A stretch of 64,000 bases of DNA. Origin: an uncultured Eubacteriales bacterium (GTDB taxonomy: Bacteria; Bacillota; Clostridia; Christensenellales; Aristaeellaceae). Below, in pieces: positions 41,761 through 51,138 of the stretch (the first letter of the stretch is position 1; each line of letters begins with the position of its first letter). The notes beneath the pieces are model-generated. The model did no database searches, was not told the DNA's origin, and saw only the letters and a program-made list of their open reading frames with translations. Where the stretch lies: assembly GCA_902790015.1 (NCBI GenBank), contig CADAQF010000006.1:1-64000 (forward strand). The letters run 5' to 3'. The position numbers and the translations under genes were made by a program.

Positions 41761-43002
41761 TCAGGATTGTTTGGCGCCGATGGACAAAAGACGCCTGCGC
41801 TTCTTCCGCTTGCCTCTCTGCTGCCCCTGGAAGACGATCTGCGTCATGCTGCTGCGGGACTTGACCACGTTCATCACCAGGGCGATGCCTACGATATTGG
41901 TCATGAAGTTGGAGCCGCCGTAGCTGACGAACGGCAGCGGGATGCCTGTGATCGGCATGAGGCCTATGTTCATGGCGATGTTTTCGAATATATGCAAAAA
42001 CAGCATGGCCATCACGCCCACGATCAGCAGCTGGCCGAAGCGGTCCTCGGTAAAGCGGGCCAGATACAGAAGCCTGATGATCAGTATCAGGTACAGGCCC
42101 AGCAGCACGCAGCAGCCCACGAAGCCGAAGGCCTCGCCGATGGCGGAAAAGATAAAGTCCGTATGGTCCTCCGGCACGTAGTCCAATTGGCTTATGGAGC
42201 CCACGCGGAACATGCCGATGCCGTTCATCTGGCCCGAGCCTATGGACATCTGGGAGTTGAGGATCTGGTAGCCGGCGGAATTATAGTATTTCTGCGGGTC
42301 CAGGAAGGAGAGAATGCGGGTGATGCGGTAGTCCGTGGAGCCGGAAAAGATCGCGTAGCCGAAAAATGCCGCGACCGCCAGCGCCACCGCCGCCATCATG
42401 CCCCACCAGAGCCGGACGTCCGCCCCGGAAAACAGGATCATCACGATGAACATGAAGCCCATCACGATGACCGTGCCCGTTTCGCCCTGGGCCAGCGTCA
42501 CCACCGCCGGCACGCCGAACTGCACGCAGATCACCGCGAAGTCCTTAACGGAGGCCATCGGCTTTTCCTTGAGTGACAGCGTGCGCGCCAGCATGATCAG
42601 GATGGACAGCTTGGCAAACTCGCAGGGCTGGATGGTGCGGCCCCAGCCCACGCGCAGCCAGGCGTTGACGCCGGATATGGCTGTGGACGCAAGCAGGGTG
42701 AACAGCAGCAGCATAAGCACGGCCCAGTAGATCAGCTTGGCGCGGCTTTTGAAAAGCTCCAGCGGGATATTGGCGACCACGAACAGCACCACCACCGAAG
42801 CCAGCACGAAAATGGACTGCCAGGAAGCGGAGTTGGAATTGATGATGTAGTTGAGCAGGGACAGTTCCGTGCCCTTGTCCGGGTTGAAGGTCGCGATGGC
42901 GATGCAGACCACCCCGAAGACGGCCAGTATGTAGCAGATGGCCGGGAGCATCCATTCGATGTGCGCCCTGGTCCTGCGATGACTGATCGGCGATGTAACC
43001 AA
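41761..43002 (-). CDS. rodA: Rod shape-determining glycosyltransferase RodA
   Basis: A 413-residue SEDS-family polytopic protein with about 10-12 helices that polymerises lipid II into peptidoglycan together with a class B PBP. Motifs include WLRVGWGRTIQPCEFAKL, the GETGTVIVMGF segment, GYQILNSQMSIGSGQMNGIG and PEDHTDFIFSAIGEAFGF, all hallmarks of RodA/FtsW. RodA is favoured over FtsW because of the mreBCD-PBP2 context. I place the start at TTG (43002), as GGAGG lies 8 bases upstream and no ATG is well placed. It is separated from minD by 85 bases. Confidence 0.92.
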   Translation of the reverse strand: MVTSPISHRRTRAHIEWMLPAICYILAVFGVVCIAIATFNPDKGTELSLLNYIINSNSASWQSIFVLASVVVLFVVANIPLELFKSRAKLIYWAVLMLLLFTLLASTAISGVNAWLRVGWGRTIQPCEFAKLSILIMLARTLSLKEKPMASVKDFAVICVQFGVPAVVTLAQGETGTVIVMGFMFIVMILFSGADVRLWWGMMAAVALAVAAFFGYAIFSGSTDYRITRILSFLDPQKYYNSAGYQILNSQMSIGSGQMNGIGMFRVGSISQLDYVPEDHTDFIFSAIGEAFGFVGCCVLLGLYLILIIRLLYLARFTEDRFGQLLIVGVMAMLFLHIFENIAMNIGLMPITGIPLPFVSYGGSNFMTNIVGIALVMNVVKSRSSMTQIVFQGQQRGKRKKRRRLLSIGAKQS

Positions 43003-43087
43003 TGCTTTTTCCTCCGGTAACCAAGGGAGTATCTGGGGGAGACTTACGCTCCCCCGGCATGAACTGTTCGGCAAAAGCCTCGACAGC

Positions 43088-43837
43088 TTATCTGCAATAT
43101 CTGGGCAGCCGGCGGGGAGTGCCCGAAAGCCGGTCGGCCGTGCGCTGAAGCGCCCGGCGGACGCGCGGGCTGTCCGATTCCAGGGCGGTCTTGTGCATGA
43201 GCAGCGCGCGGTAGACGTCCGGGCTGTCCGGTATGACGCCGAGCAGCTCCATATCCGTCTGCTGGGCGATCACGGAAGGCCTTCGCTCCTCGTGCACGGC
43301 GATCAGGGTGCGGTCCGCCCGGTTGAGCAGGAGCCTGGGATGGATGCTCCTTTTTTCAAAAAGCAGCTGGGACAGCCTTTCCGCCGCGCGGATGGCGGCA
43401 TCGTCGGGCGTGGTGACCATGACGGCCTCCTGCGCGGCGCCCCACACGTTTTTAAGCCCCCTGCCCAGGCCCGCCGGGCAGTCGATCAGCACAAAATCGT
43501 TGTTTTCCCTGAGCTCCGCGATCATATCCTCCAAAGAGCGCTTTCGCACCTGGGAAGGGAACAGGGTCTGCGGGGCGGACAATACACCCAGTGAGCGGCA
43601 CCCAGGATGCCGCGCCAGCGCCTGATTCAGCGTGCAGCGGTTTTCCGCTACGTCCGACAGGTCGTACAGGATCTCGTTTTCCATGCCCAGCAGCAGGTCC
43701 GCACACCTGAGCCCCACGTCGGCGTCCACCAGTACCGTGCGGTTGCCCGCCTTGGCCAGGGCCAGCGCCAGGGACGTGGCCAGGGTGGTCTTGCCCGTGC
43801 CGCCCTTGCCGGATAAAAACAGATAAGCTTCTCCCAT
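43088..43837 (-). CDS. minD: MinD-like septum-site ATPase
   Basis: A 249-residue deviant Walker A ATPase. The P-loop is FLSGKGGTGKTTLATSLA with the signature Lys, followed by LVDADVGLRCADLLLG and the Walker B VLIDCPAGLG. These match MinD, which binds the membrane and positions the division site. The C-terminus (VRRALQRTADRLSG) is basic and may be an amphipathic membrane helix but is not a textbook MinD tail. Neither minC nor minE lies in this window although they usually adjoin minD in Bacillota. It sits 14 bases after the PBP gene and before rodA. Confidence 0.85.
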   Translation of the reverse strand: MGEAYLFLSGKGGTGKTTLATSLALALAKAGNRTVLVDADVGLRCADLLLGMENEILYDLSDVAENRCTLNQALARHPGCRSLGVLSAPQTLFPSQVRKRSLEDMIAELRENNDFVLIDCPAGLGRGLKNVWGAAQEAVMVTTPDDAAIRAAERLSQLLFEKRSIHPRLLLNRADRTLIAVHEERRPSVIAQQTDMELLGVIPDSPDVYRALLMHKTALESDSPRVRRALQRTADRLSGTPRRLPRYCR

Positions 43838-43851
43838 CGCTTCTCCCGCCT

Positions 43852-46377
43852 TTACGGCGTCAGTTCGTTGCCGGTCGTCAGGGAAATATCTGAGATGACC
43901 TTGTTCTTTTCGTCCATGTACCAGCCGATCCAGTCCTTGACGGCGCGGGCGGAATAACCGCCTGAATAGCCGTTGGGGATATAGGACACCAGCGCCAGTT
44001 CCGTATCGGTCGTATAGGGAGTGAGGCAGACGAACCAGGCGTTGTTTTCGATATCGATCTTGATCTTGCCCACGGTGATCTGGGAGGTGCCGGTCTTGGC
44101 CCAGATCTCATCGGTGTATTTCCAGCCGGTGAACTGTTTACCGGCCGTACCGGTTTCGTCGACCACCTTGTGCATCCCTTCCTTGACCGCCTGCAGGTAT
44201 TCGTCCTTGACGTTCAGGTCGCCGAAAAGCTGCGGGCTCTTCTGGGACAGGATCTCGCCTTCCGGCGAGGTGACCGAGTCGATCAGGGACAGGTTCCACA
44301 CCTTGCCGTCCGCCAGCGCCCCGGCGTAGCGCAGCTCCGCCACCGGCGTGACCAGGGTGATGGACTGGCCGATGGCCATCTGGATCTCAAGGCTTCCGCC
44401 CCATTTGATCGTGTTCAGATAATTCCACAGGTCGCTCATCAGGGCCGACATGTAAACCATGTTGCGGGTCATGTTGAGCTCCTGCATGAAGATTTCCTGC
44501 GCCTCCAGCACCCAGCTGTCGGAACCGGTGTTGATGGCCATGTCCATCAGCTGCTTGATGCAGCTGTCCAGGCGGGTATCGTCGTAGGTGATGCCGTAGG
44601 AGGCGGCGAAGTTGCGGATATGGGTCTTGATGGCGTTGGCTACGATGATCGGGGTATCGGTGACCTGGTTTCGAAGCGACTCCGTGGGGTCGTACAGGTT
44701 ATCCTGGTTGCCTACGATGCTCCTGAGTTCTCCGTTAAGCTCCAGCCCCGTTTTGCTGGTTAATCCCATGGAGGCCGCGTATTTGTACAGCCGGTCCGAA
44801 GCGTTGTCCCCGTACAGCATGGAGCCCAGGGTGTAAAAGAAGTAATTGCAGGAGTTTTCCAGCCCCTCCACGATGGTCTGGTTCTGGTGCTTTTCGGGGT
44901 GAGAGGTCCAGCAGGTGGGCGCTTCAGCGGTGTTTCTGGTGTACATCATGAACTTGCCGCCGTCGCTGATGAGCGTCTGGGTGGTGATGACGCCGTTGGT
45001 CAGCGCCGCGAGGCTGGTGACCATTTTAAAGGTGGAGCCGGGCTCGGCGCGGGTCTGTATGGCGTAGTTCATCAAAAGGCCCCGCTTGTCCGCCACGATC
45101 TCCTGGGCGGGCTTGCCGCCGGCCACCATGGCGTTCAGGTCATAGGTGGGATACTGGGCCATGGCCAGCATTTTGCCGGTATTCACGTCCATGATGGCCA
45201 GCACGCCCTTTTCCGCCAGACGGGCCGGATCCTCTTCCCAGTTGCGGGTGTTGATCTTTTCCTTGTTGGTCTCCAGCCAGTCGCCGTCCGCCATCTTTTT
45301 TTCCTGTTCGTCGCGGATCCATTCCACGTTTTCCTGAATGGCTCTTTCGGCCCGCTGCTGATAGGAGGCGATCAGGGTGAGCTTTACGTTGTTGCCGTCC
45401 GTGGGTTCGGTGTAGCTGATCTGGCGGGTCAGCTTGCCGTTGCTGTCGCGCTCCATGACGCGGCTGCCCTGCCGGTCCGTGATGCAGGCGGTCAGCCAGT
45501 TTTCCTGGCTCTTTTCGATGCCGTCCAGGCCGATCTCGTCGTTGAGGGCGTAACCCGCGGGCTGATATTCGCGGTAATAGGTCTCGTAATTCTGGATCTT
45601 GCCGGTGTAACCGATGATCTGGGACGCCAGCGTCGCCCGCGGATAGATGCGCTTTTCGCCCACCTCGATGGCGATGCCGGGCAGAAGCACGCTCCGCCCC
45701 TCGATCTCGCCCACGGCGGCGAAAGCCACGTCCTTGGCGATCACGACGGGGAGGGAGTTGAAGATGTTCATCTGCATCTCAGAATAGACGGCCATCACCT
45801 TGAGCATCAGCTCTTCATCGATGTTTTCGTCCATCTGATAGCGGGTCTTCAGCCGGTTCAGGCAGGCCTCCGCCGTGGGGTAGGCGGACGCCGACAAATA
45901 ATGGTTGGAGCGCCACTGGCTCATACGCGTGGCCTTGGCGGAGTCCGATATGCCGGAGCCGAAATTGAACACCCAGTCCCCCACCTCCGGATCCCGCTCG
46001 ATGGGGAAGGTCACGGACAGGACGCCGTCATATTTTTCGATGATGCCGATAGCGTCTATGATGGCGTTGGTGAAGGCCAGGTATTCGGCCTTGGAGGACT
46101 GGGACGAGTCCCGTCTGAAGGTCACGTTGTATATCTTTTCGCTTTTGGCCAGGATGACGCCCTCTGAGTCGGTGATCATGCCGCGGGTGCCCTTCAGAAC
46201 GATGGTCTTGTTGGACTGGGTGCCGGCAGCCTCCGAATAGGTGTCGCCTTTTTGGATCTGCAGCCCGTACAGCCCGTACACCAGCAGCGCAAAGCACATA
46301 AGCACCCCTAAAGTGAAGGTCAGATAGCGGGCGTTCATGTTGGCCTTGTATTCTTTTTTCTTTTCAGGGTTGCTCAA
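43852..46377 (-). CDS. Class B penicillin-binding protein (PBP2/MrdA type)
   Basis: An 841-residue transpeptidase that cross-links peptidoglycan with RodA. It has an N-terminal membrane helix (about 18-40), a PBP dimer/pedestal domain (about 55-320) and a transpeptidase domain (about 385-820). Active-site motifs are STFK with Ser448, SCNYFF (SxN) and KTGTSQ. At 841 residues it is longer than E. coli PBP2 (about 630); extra residues lie in the pedestal and between SxN and KTG. Translation starts at TTG, overlapping the mreD stop as TTGA. Its position between mreD and minD supports a role in side-wall growth. Confidence 0.9.
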   Translation of the reverse strand: MSNPEKKKEYKANMNARYLTFTLGVLMCFALLVYGLYGLQIQKGDTYSEAAGTQSNKTIVLKGTRGMITDSEGVILAKSEKIYNVTFRRDSSQSSKAEYLAFTNAIIDAIGIIEKYDGVLSVTFPIERDPEVGDWVFNFGSGISDSAKATRMSQWRSNHYLSASAYPTAEACLNRLKTRYQMDENIDEELMLKVMAVYSEMQMNIFNSLPVVIAKDVAFAAVGEIEGRSVLLPGIAIEVGEKRIYPRATLASQIIGYTGKIQNYETYYREYQPAGYALNDEIGLDGIEKSQENWLTACITDRQGSRVMERDSNGKLTRQISYTEPTDGNNVKLTLIASYQQRAERAIQENVEWIRDEQEKKMADGDWLETNKEKINTRNWEEDPARLAEKGVLAIMDVNTGKMLAMAQYPTYDLNAMVAGGKPAQEIVADKRGLLMNYAIQTRAEPGSTFKMVTSLAALTNGVITTQTLISDGGKFMMYTRNTAEAPTCWTSHPEKHQNQTIVEGLENSCNYFFYTLGSMLYGDNASDRLYKYAASMGLTSKTGLELNGELRSIVGNQDNLYDPTESLRNQVTDTPIIVANAIKTHIRNFAASYGITYDDTRLDSCIKQLMDMAINTGSDSWVLEAQEIFMQELNMTRNMVYMSALMSDLWNYLNTIKWGGSLEIQMAIGQSITLVTPVAELRYAGALADGKVWNLSLIDSVTSPEGEILSQKSPQLFGDLNVKDEYLQAVKEGMHKVVDETGTAGKQFTGWKYTDEIWAKTGTSQITVGKIKIDIENNAWFVCLTPYTTDTELALVSYIPNGYSGGYSARAVKDWIGWYMDEKNKVISDISLTTGNELTP

Positions 46378-47042
46378 GCCGTCTGTCCCTCCTCCCGGGA
46401 GCGCCTGTGCTTACGCCCGATCAGCCCCAAAAACCAGCGGTAGGGCAGCGTCATCACCAGGGAAATGGCCACCGTGTACAGTACGGCCAGCATCGCCCGG
46501 GCGATGTGCAGCCAGCTCAGGCCGAAATCGGATACGTAACCGTAGACCAGAAAGATCACGTTCATGATCAGGGATGAAACGAACGCGCACATCGGAATGC
46601 GCAGGTAAGGGTTCAGGTTTTCCTCGCGCCTGAAAAGGGCGCGCATTATTTCCACTACGCCCATCAGGCGCTTGACCAGCAGCGTTCCCAGGCGGCTGTT
46701 CATCACCGGCTGCTCCTGCGCGGCGCGGGCGAGCTTGCGCCGCTCGCGCTGGCGGTCGGTCAGGTCGGCGAACCACTGGGCGCACAGCATGGAAATGATC
46801 GGGTAGGATACCAGATAGATGACGGGCACGCTCGAAAGCATGGCCTCCATCAGTATGCCGATCATCGCCCCGGCGCAGAAGGCGGCCTTGCGCCCGTAGC
46901 CTACGGTGATGACGGCGATGGCGGCGAAGCTGGCGCTGCCCACGACCCCGTTCACCGAAAGCCTTGGCATCAGGCATACGTCGATCAGATAGCTCAAAAG
47001 GGTGAGAAAGACCACCCTGAGCGGGCGTTCCAGGGTCTTCAA
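46374..47042 (-). CDS. mreD: Rod shape-determining protein MreD
   Basis: A 222-residue membrane protein with five or six hydrophobic helices, recognised by its place between mreC and a class B PBP gene and by the MreD-like pattern (an early helix pair, then IGILMEAMLSSVPVIYLVSYPIISM). A basic loop of about 60 residues (RQRERRKLARAA...) splits the helices, an insertion not common in short MreD proteins. Translation starts at TTG, overlapping the mreC stop by 4 bases, and its stop overlaps the PBP start in the same way. It links MreBC to the elongasome. Confidence 0.82.
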   Translation of the reverse strand: MKTLERPLRVVFLTLLSYLIDVCLMPRLSVNGVVGSASFAAIAVITVGYGRKAAFCAGAMIGILMEAMLSSVPVIYLVSYPIISMLCAQWFADLTDRQRERRKLARAAQEQPVMNSRLGTLLVKRLMGVVEIMRALFRREENLNPYLRIPMCAFVSSLIMNVIFLVYGYVSDFGLSWLHIARAMLAVLYTVAISLVMTLPYRWFLGLIGRKHRRSREEGQTA

Positions 47043-48316
47043 TCCTCTTCTTCCTCCAAAGAACCCATCAGTTCATCCGGATCAAGCTGCGGCAGGGGCG
47101 TCGGGGTGGGCGCGGGGCTGGGCGTGGGCGTCGGCCCGCTGGGCGTGGCGGTCACGCGCAGGTACTCCAGGTTCGGCGGCGGCGTGGGAGACTGGAAGGT
47201 ATAGACGCTCGCATGCGTCTGCGTAGGCGCGGGGCTGGGCGTGGGCGTCGGCGTCGCCTGCGGCACCGGCTCCGGAGTTTCCTCTTCCTGCGCCCTGAAG
47301 GCCGAATTTTCACCAGTACCGCCATTCTGACCGCTGGCAAAGGTCGGGATGGGCCTGGCAGTAGCCAGAGGCACCAGCGTCGCCTGCGCCACGGTTTCGC
47401 TGTTCTGCGCGGTTTCCGCGTAGGAGGGGATGTAGCGGTAAATGACCACATACTCCAGGTGCTGGAAATCCACGATGGGCTCTATGACCACAAACTGCTT
47501 GTTGTCCTCCATGCCGCGGGTGCTTTCCCGCACCGTGCCTATGGGGATGCCCTTGGGGAAAGGCATGCCTACGCCGGAGGTGACCACGGTGTCGCCCGTG
47601 CGGGGCAGGTGGTTTTCGGGCAGGTAGTACATCCTGCAGGAGGCTTCCCCGTTGACGCCGTAGGTGCCCTTGACCGAGCCCTGGTCGCGGGTGGATTCCA
47701 TGAGCGCGGGGATGGTGGTATCGCTGTCGATGACGGTGGCCACCTTGCAGGTGGAAACGGTGACGTTGTAGGTATAGCCCACCAGGCCGCCCTCGGAAAC
47801 GACGGCCATATAGTCCTGCACGCCGTCGCGGGCGCCGCGGTTCAGGTCCAGGGTGGTAAAGTAGTTGCCGGTATCGTGGCCGATCACGGTGGCTGTCAGC
47901 GGGTTCATGTTGCTGTGGGCACCCGCTTCCACCTTCAGGTCCTCAAACGCGGCGAGGCGGTTTTCGTATTCCTGCGCCATGATCGCCTGGTCCTGCAGCT
48001 CCTCCACCTTGATCAGCAGCTGCTCGTACTCATATTCCAGGTTGCTGCGGTATTTGAGGGTGCGGAAATAATTGCCCACCATATTGACCGCGCCGGTGAA
48101 AAAGCTCTGTATCGGGGTCATGATCCGGGAAATGGCGATGCCCGGCTGCCTGAGCATGGGCACGTCAAAAAAGTTGCTCAAAAGCATCACGCCCATGATA
48201 ATGACCAGCAGCGTCGCGCCGCCGGCCAGCAAGAGGTTTCGCCAGAACGAATGCCGCGGCCGGTCCGCCTTTTTCTTTTTTTTGCTCGTTTCCTTTTTCT
48301 GATCCTTATCCGCCAA
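47039..48316 (-). CDS. mreC: Rod shape-determining protein MreC with long Pro/Thr tail
   Basis: A 425-residue protein with a cytoplasmic basic start, one membrane helix (about 28-48), a coiled coil (about 85-120, EYEYEQLLIKVEELQDQ) and the MreC beta domain (about 130-290), with VVTSGVGMPFPKGIPIGTV as the diagnostic strand pair. The last 125 residues are low complexity, rich in Pro, Thr, Ala and Glu, ending in acidic DPDELMGSLEEEED; ordinary MreC stops near 280-300. The tail would lie outside the membrane. Start is TTG (48316) with GGAGG 8 bases upstream, 3 bases after mreB. Confidence 0.92.
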   Translation of the reverse strand: MADKDQKKETSKKKKKADRPRHSFWRNLLLAGGATLLVIIMGVMLLSNFFDVPMLRQPGIAISRIMTPIQSFFTGAVNMVGNYFRTLKYRSNLEYEYEQLLIKVEELQDQAIMAQEYENRLAAFEDLKVEAGAHSNMNPLTATVIGHDTGNYFTTLDLNRGARDGVQDYMAVVSEGGLVGYTYNVTVSTCKVATVIDSDTTIPALMESTRDQGSVKGTYGVNGEASCRMYYLPENHLPRTGDTVVTSGVGMPFPKGIPIGTVRESTRGMEDNKQFVVIEPIVDFQHLEYVVIYRYIPSYAETAQNSETVAQATLVPLATARPIPTFASGQNGGTGENSAFRAQEEETPEPVPQATPTPTPSPAPTQTHASVYTFQSPTPPPNLEYLRVTATPSGPTPTPSPAPTPTPLPQLDPDELMGSLEEEED

Positions 48317-48319
48317 GGG

Positions 48320-49363
48320 TTATTCCTCCGTTTCGTCGTGAAGGAAGGCGCTCTTCACGATCCGGTGCACCCACTCGTAATTGTCTGTCAGTTGGCCGAT
48401 GCCCAGCGCCGCGCAGGACAGCGGGTCCTTGGCCAGGTAAACGGTGATCCCCAGCTCCGTGGCGATATACTGATCCAGCCCGAACAGAAGCGAGCCGCCT
48501 CCGGTCAGGTGGATGCCGCTTTTGACGATATCGCTGCACAGCTCGGGCGGCGTCTTTTCCAGCACGAACTGAATGGCGGACAGGACCGCTTCGCAGGTGG
48601 GCTTCAGCGCCTCGTAAACCTTCGAAGCGGATATTTCCGCCGTCTGAGGCAGGTTGGTGATCAGATCGCGGCCGCGGATGAGGGCCTTGCGGTCCTCCTT
48701 GAGGGGCAGGGCGGCTCCCATGTCGATCTTGATCTCCTCCGCCGTCCTGTCGCCAATCAGCATGTTGAAATCGCGCTTGATGTAGGCGGCCACGGCCTCG
48801 TCCATCTTGGCGCCGCCGATGCGGACCGACCGGGACACCACGATGCCGCCCAGGGAAATGACCGCCACCTCGGTCGTGCCTCCGCCGATATCCACCACCA
48901 TGCTGCCCACCGGGTCAAACACCGGCAGGCCGCTGCCCAGCGCCGCGGCGAAGGGCTTTTCTATCAGGGTCAGGCCGTTTTTGCGCACGCCCGAATAAAG
49001 CGCCGCCTGCCTGACCGCCCGCCGCTCGATGGGCGACATCCGGCAGGGAATGGTGACCACCGCCCGGGGCTTGACCAGGCGGGATACGCCGATGGCCTTG
49101 CGGATAAAATACTGCAGCATGTATTCCGTCATTTCAAAGTCGCGGATCATGCCGTCCGACATGGGCTGCACGGCGGTCAGCTCGCCGCCCGTCCTGCCCA
49201 GCAATGTCCGGGCGTCCTCGCCGATGGCCTGAACGGCGTGCTTGGCCGTCTTGTCCACCACGAGCACCGTGGGCTCGTTGATGACGATGCCTTTGCGGCG
49301 CACGTGCACCAGGGTGTTGGAGGTGCCCAGGTCTATTCCGATATCAGGTGCGATAATCGCCAT
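48320..49363 (-). CDS. mreB: Rod shape-determining actin homologue MreB
   Basis: A 347-residue bacterial actin. Phosphate 1 is IGIDLGTSNTLVHV, phosphate 2 is VVDIGGGTTEVAVISLGGIV, the connecting helix carries VTIPCRMSPIERRAV, and the adenosine motif is LTGGGSLLFGLD. Length and motifs are standard. It organises cell-wall synthesis along the cell body through MreC, MreD, RodA and the PBP encoded downstream. It lies 25 bases after maf, so both are probably driven by the extended -10 promoter near 50.0 kb. Confidence 0.96.
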   Translation of the reverse strand: MAIIAPDIGIDLGTSNTLVHVRRKGIVINEPTVLVVDKTAKHAVQAIGEDARTLLGRTGGELTAVQPMSDGMIRDFEMTEYMLQYFIRKAIGVSRLVKPRAVVTIPCRMSPIERRAVRQAALYSGVRKNGLTLIEKPFAAALGSGLPVFDPVGSMVVDIGGGTTEVAVISLGGIVVSRSVRIGGAKMDEAVAAYIKRDFNMLIGDRTAEEIKIDMGAALPLKEDRKALIRGRDLITNLPQTAEISASKVYEALKPTCEAVLSAIQFVLEKTPPELCSDIVKSGIHLTGGGSLLFGLDQYIATELGITVYLAKDPLSCAALGIGQLTDNYEWVHRIVKSAFLHDETEE

Positions 49364-49388
49364 ACTGTTTTTTCATCCCATCTGTATG

Positions 49389-49949
49389 TCAAAGGTTAAA
49401 TTCAGCCTGAATCAAAAGTCGGCGGACCAGGGCCTGCGGAAGACCTATGACGTTGGAACTGCTGCCCTCGATCCGGTCGATCAGCATGCCAGCCCGGCCC
49501 TGTATGGCATAGGCGCCCGCCTTGCCAAAGGGCTCGCCGGTGGCGATGTAGGCGTCAATGTCCCCGGCGGTGAGCGGTACAAAATGCACGCGCGTGCGGT
49601 CAGATTCAAGGCGTCTGAAGCCCTTTTTGAGCAGCGCCACCCCGGTATAGACCTCGTGCCAGCGGCCGGAAAGGGTCTGAAGCATCCGTTCGGCGTCTTT
49701 TTGATCGGCGGGCTTTCCGAATATCCGCCCGTCTATGACGACCACCGTATCGGCACCCAGCACCAGCCGGTCCGGAAAGCGGGAAAGCACCTTTTCGGCC
49801 TTGCCCAGCGCGTTGTGGAGGACGACCTCCTCAGGAGCTCCCTCCTCAGTTTCCTCAATATCCGCCCCGACGGCCTCAAACGGCACGCCCATGGCCTCAA
49901 GCAGCTCTCTGCGCCTGGGAGATTCGGACGCCAGCATCAACGGTTCCAT
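49389..49949 (-). CDS. maf: Maf-family nucleotide pyrophosphatase
   Basis: A 186-residue house-cleaning enzyme that hydrolyses dTTP, UTP or modified nucleotides. The N-terminal LASESPRRRELLEAMG is the Maf signature (SxSPRR), LGADTVVVIDGRIFGKP supplies the metal-binding Asp, and the C-terminal KAGAYAIQGRAG with SSNVIGLP are also diagnostic. I take the ATG at 49949; GGGAGG is 13 bases upstream, and longer reading frames upstream have no such match. The maf-mreBCD order is classic for Bacillota. Confidence 0.92.
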   Translation of the reverse strand: MEPLMLASESPRRRELLEAMGVPFEAVGADIEETEEGAPEEVVLHNALGKAEKVLSRFPDRLVLGADTVVVIDGRIFGKPADQKDAERMLQTLSGRWHEVYTGVALLKKGFRRLESDRTRVHFVPLTAGDIDAYIATGEPFGKAGAYAIQGRAGMLIDRIEGSSSNVIGLPQALVRRLLIQAEFNL

Positions 49950-50013
49950 GTGTTTCAAACGGCCTCCCGCCCTGTGGGTCCGCCCCGCTGTGCCGGGACG
50001 TTCCGCACCAGTC

Positions 50014-50022
50014 ATTATAGCA
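50014..50022 (-). promoter_or_regulatory. Extended -10 promoter of the maf-mre operon
   Basis: Minus-strand TGCTATAAT (50022-50014) is a strong extended -10 in the 124-base gap between mnmA and maf. A short inverted repeat CCCTGT / ACAGGG (50025-50030 with 50041-50046) lies just upstream, over the -35 position. Confidence 0.65.
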
Positions 50023-50073
50023 TACCCTGTCGGTTCACGTACAGGGAAACGAAGAGATTTAACAAGTATTAAG

Positions 50074-51138
50074 CTACCGGATCAGCCCGTCTATGATCCC
50101 GCCGCCCAGACACCTGTCCCCGTCGTAAAGGACGGCGCTCTGCCCCGGGGTGACGGCGCGCTGCTTTTCGTCAAACACAAGCGTCAGCCTGTCCCCGCTC
50201 CGGGTCACCAGACAGGGCTGATCCGGCTGGCGGTAGCGGACCTTGGCGTGCAGGCGCACGGGCGTATTGTCCTTTAGCTCCTCGCGCACGAAGGTCACGT
50301 CCGTACAGACGCAGCCGCGGGAATAAAGCCTTTCGTCGTCCTCGCCCTGCACGACGATCAGACGGTTTTTTTCAAGGTCCTTGTCCACCACGAAAAAGCG
50401 CCTGCCGTCCCCCCGGCCGCCGATGCCCAGGCCCCGGCGCTGGCCCAAGGTATAATACATGAGGCCGTCGTGCCGGCCCACCACCTCGCCTTTGGGCGTC
50501 ACCATATCCCCCGGCCGGGCCGGAAGATACTGGGCCAGGAACTGCCTGAACCGGCGCTCGCCGATAAAGCAGATGCCGGTAGAATCCTTTTTTTCAGATA
50601 CTGGAAGCCCCGCTTCCCGGGCAAGTTCGCGGACCTGCCCCTTGGTCATTTCCCCCACGGGGAACAGGGACATCTGCAGCTGCCGCGCATGGAGCATGTA
50701 CAGGAAATAGCTCTGGTCCTTGTTGGGGTCCAGGCCCTTGAGCAGGTCTCCCTTTTCATTGGTGCGGACGAAATGCCCGGTGGCCATTTTGCCTGCGTCC
50801 AGCTGCATGGCGTATTCAAGAAAAGCCTTGAACTTGATTTCCCGGTTGCACAAAACATCCGGGTTCGGCGTGCGGCCCGCCTGGTATTCCTTTAAAAACA
50901 GCGTAAACACGCGGTCCATGTATTCCTGGGTGAAGTTGACCGCGTAATAGGGGATCCCTATCCGGTCGCAGACGTCCCTGACGTCCCGCCAGTCTGTCTC
51001 GGCGGTACAGACGTCCGTCCCGTCCTTCTCCTCCCAGTTTTTCATGAACACGCCCACGACGTCATAGCCCTGCTTTTTGAGCAGCAGCGCCGCCACCGAC
51101 GAATCCACTCCGCCGGACATGCCGACCACAACGCGCAT
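50074..51138 (-). CDS. mnmA: tRNA 2-thiouridylase MnmA
   Basis: A 354-residue enzyme that thiolates U34 of tRNA Lys, Glu and Gln. The PP-loop is [15 protein letters not shown]. The first catalytic Cys is in [18 protein letters not shown] and the second in [17 protein letters not shown], both positions being conserved. The C-terminal beta-barrel ends with [20 protein letters not shown]. Length is normal. It overlaps the upstream HAD-thymidylate kinase gene by one base (TGATG), so translation is coupled. No iscS-like sulfur donor is adjacent. Confidence 0.96.
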   Translation of the reverse strand: MRVVVGMSGGVDSSVAALLLKKQGYDVVGVFMKNWEEKDGTDVCTAETDWRDVRDVCDRIGIPYYAVNFTQEYMDRVFTLFLKEYQAGRTPNPDVLCNREIKFKAFLEYAMQLDAGKMATGHFVRTNEKGDLLKGLDPNKDQSYFLYMLHARQLQMSLFPVGEMTKGQVRELAREAGLPVSEKKDSTGICFIGERRFRQFLAQYLPARPGDMVTPKGEVVGRHDGLMYYTLGQRRGLGIGGRGDGRRFFVVDKDLEKNRLIVVQGEDDERLYSRGCVCTDVTFVREELKDNTPVRLHAKVRYRQPDQPCLVTRSGDRLTLVFDEKQRAVTPGQSAVLYDGDRCLGGGIIDGLIR

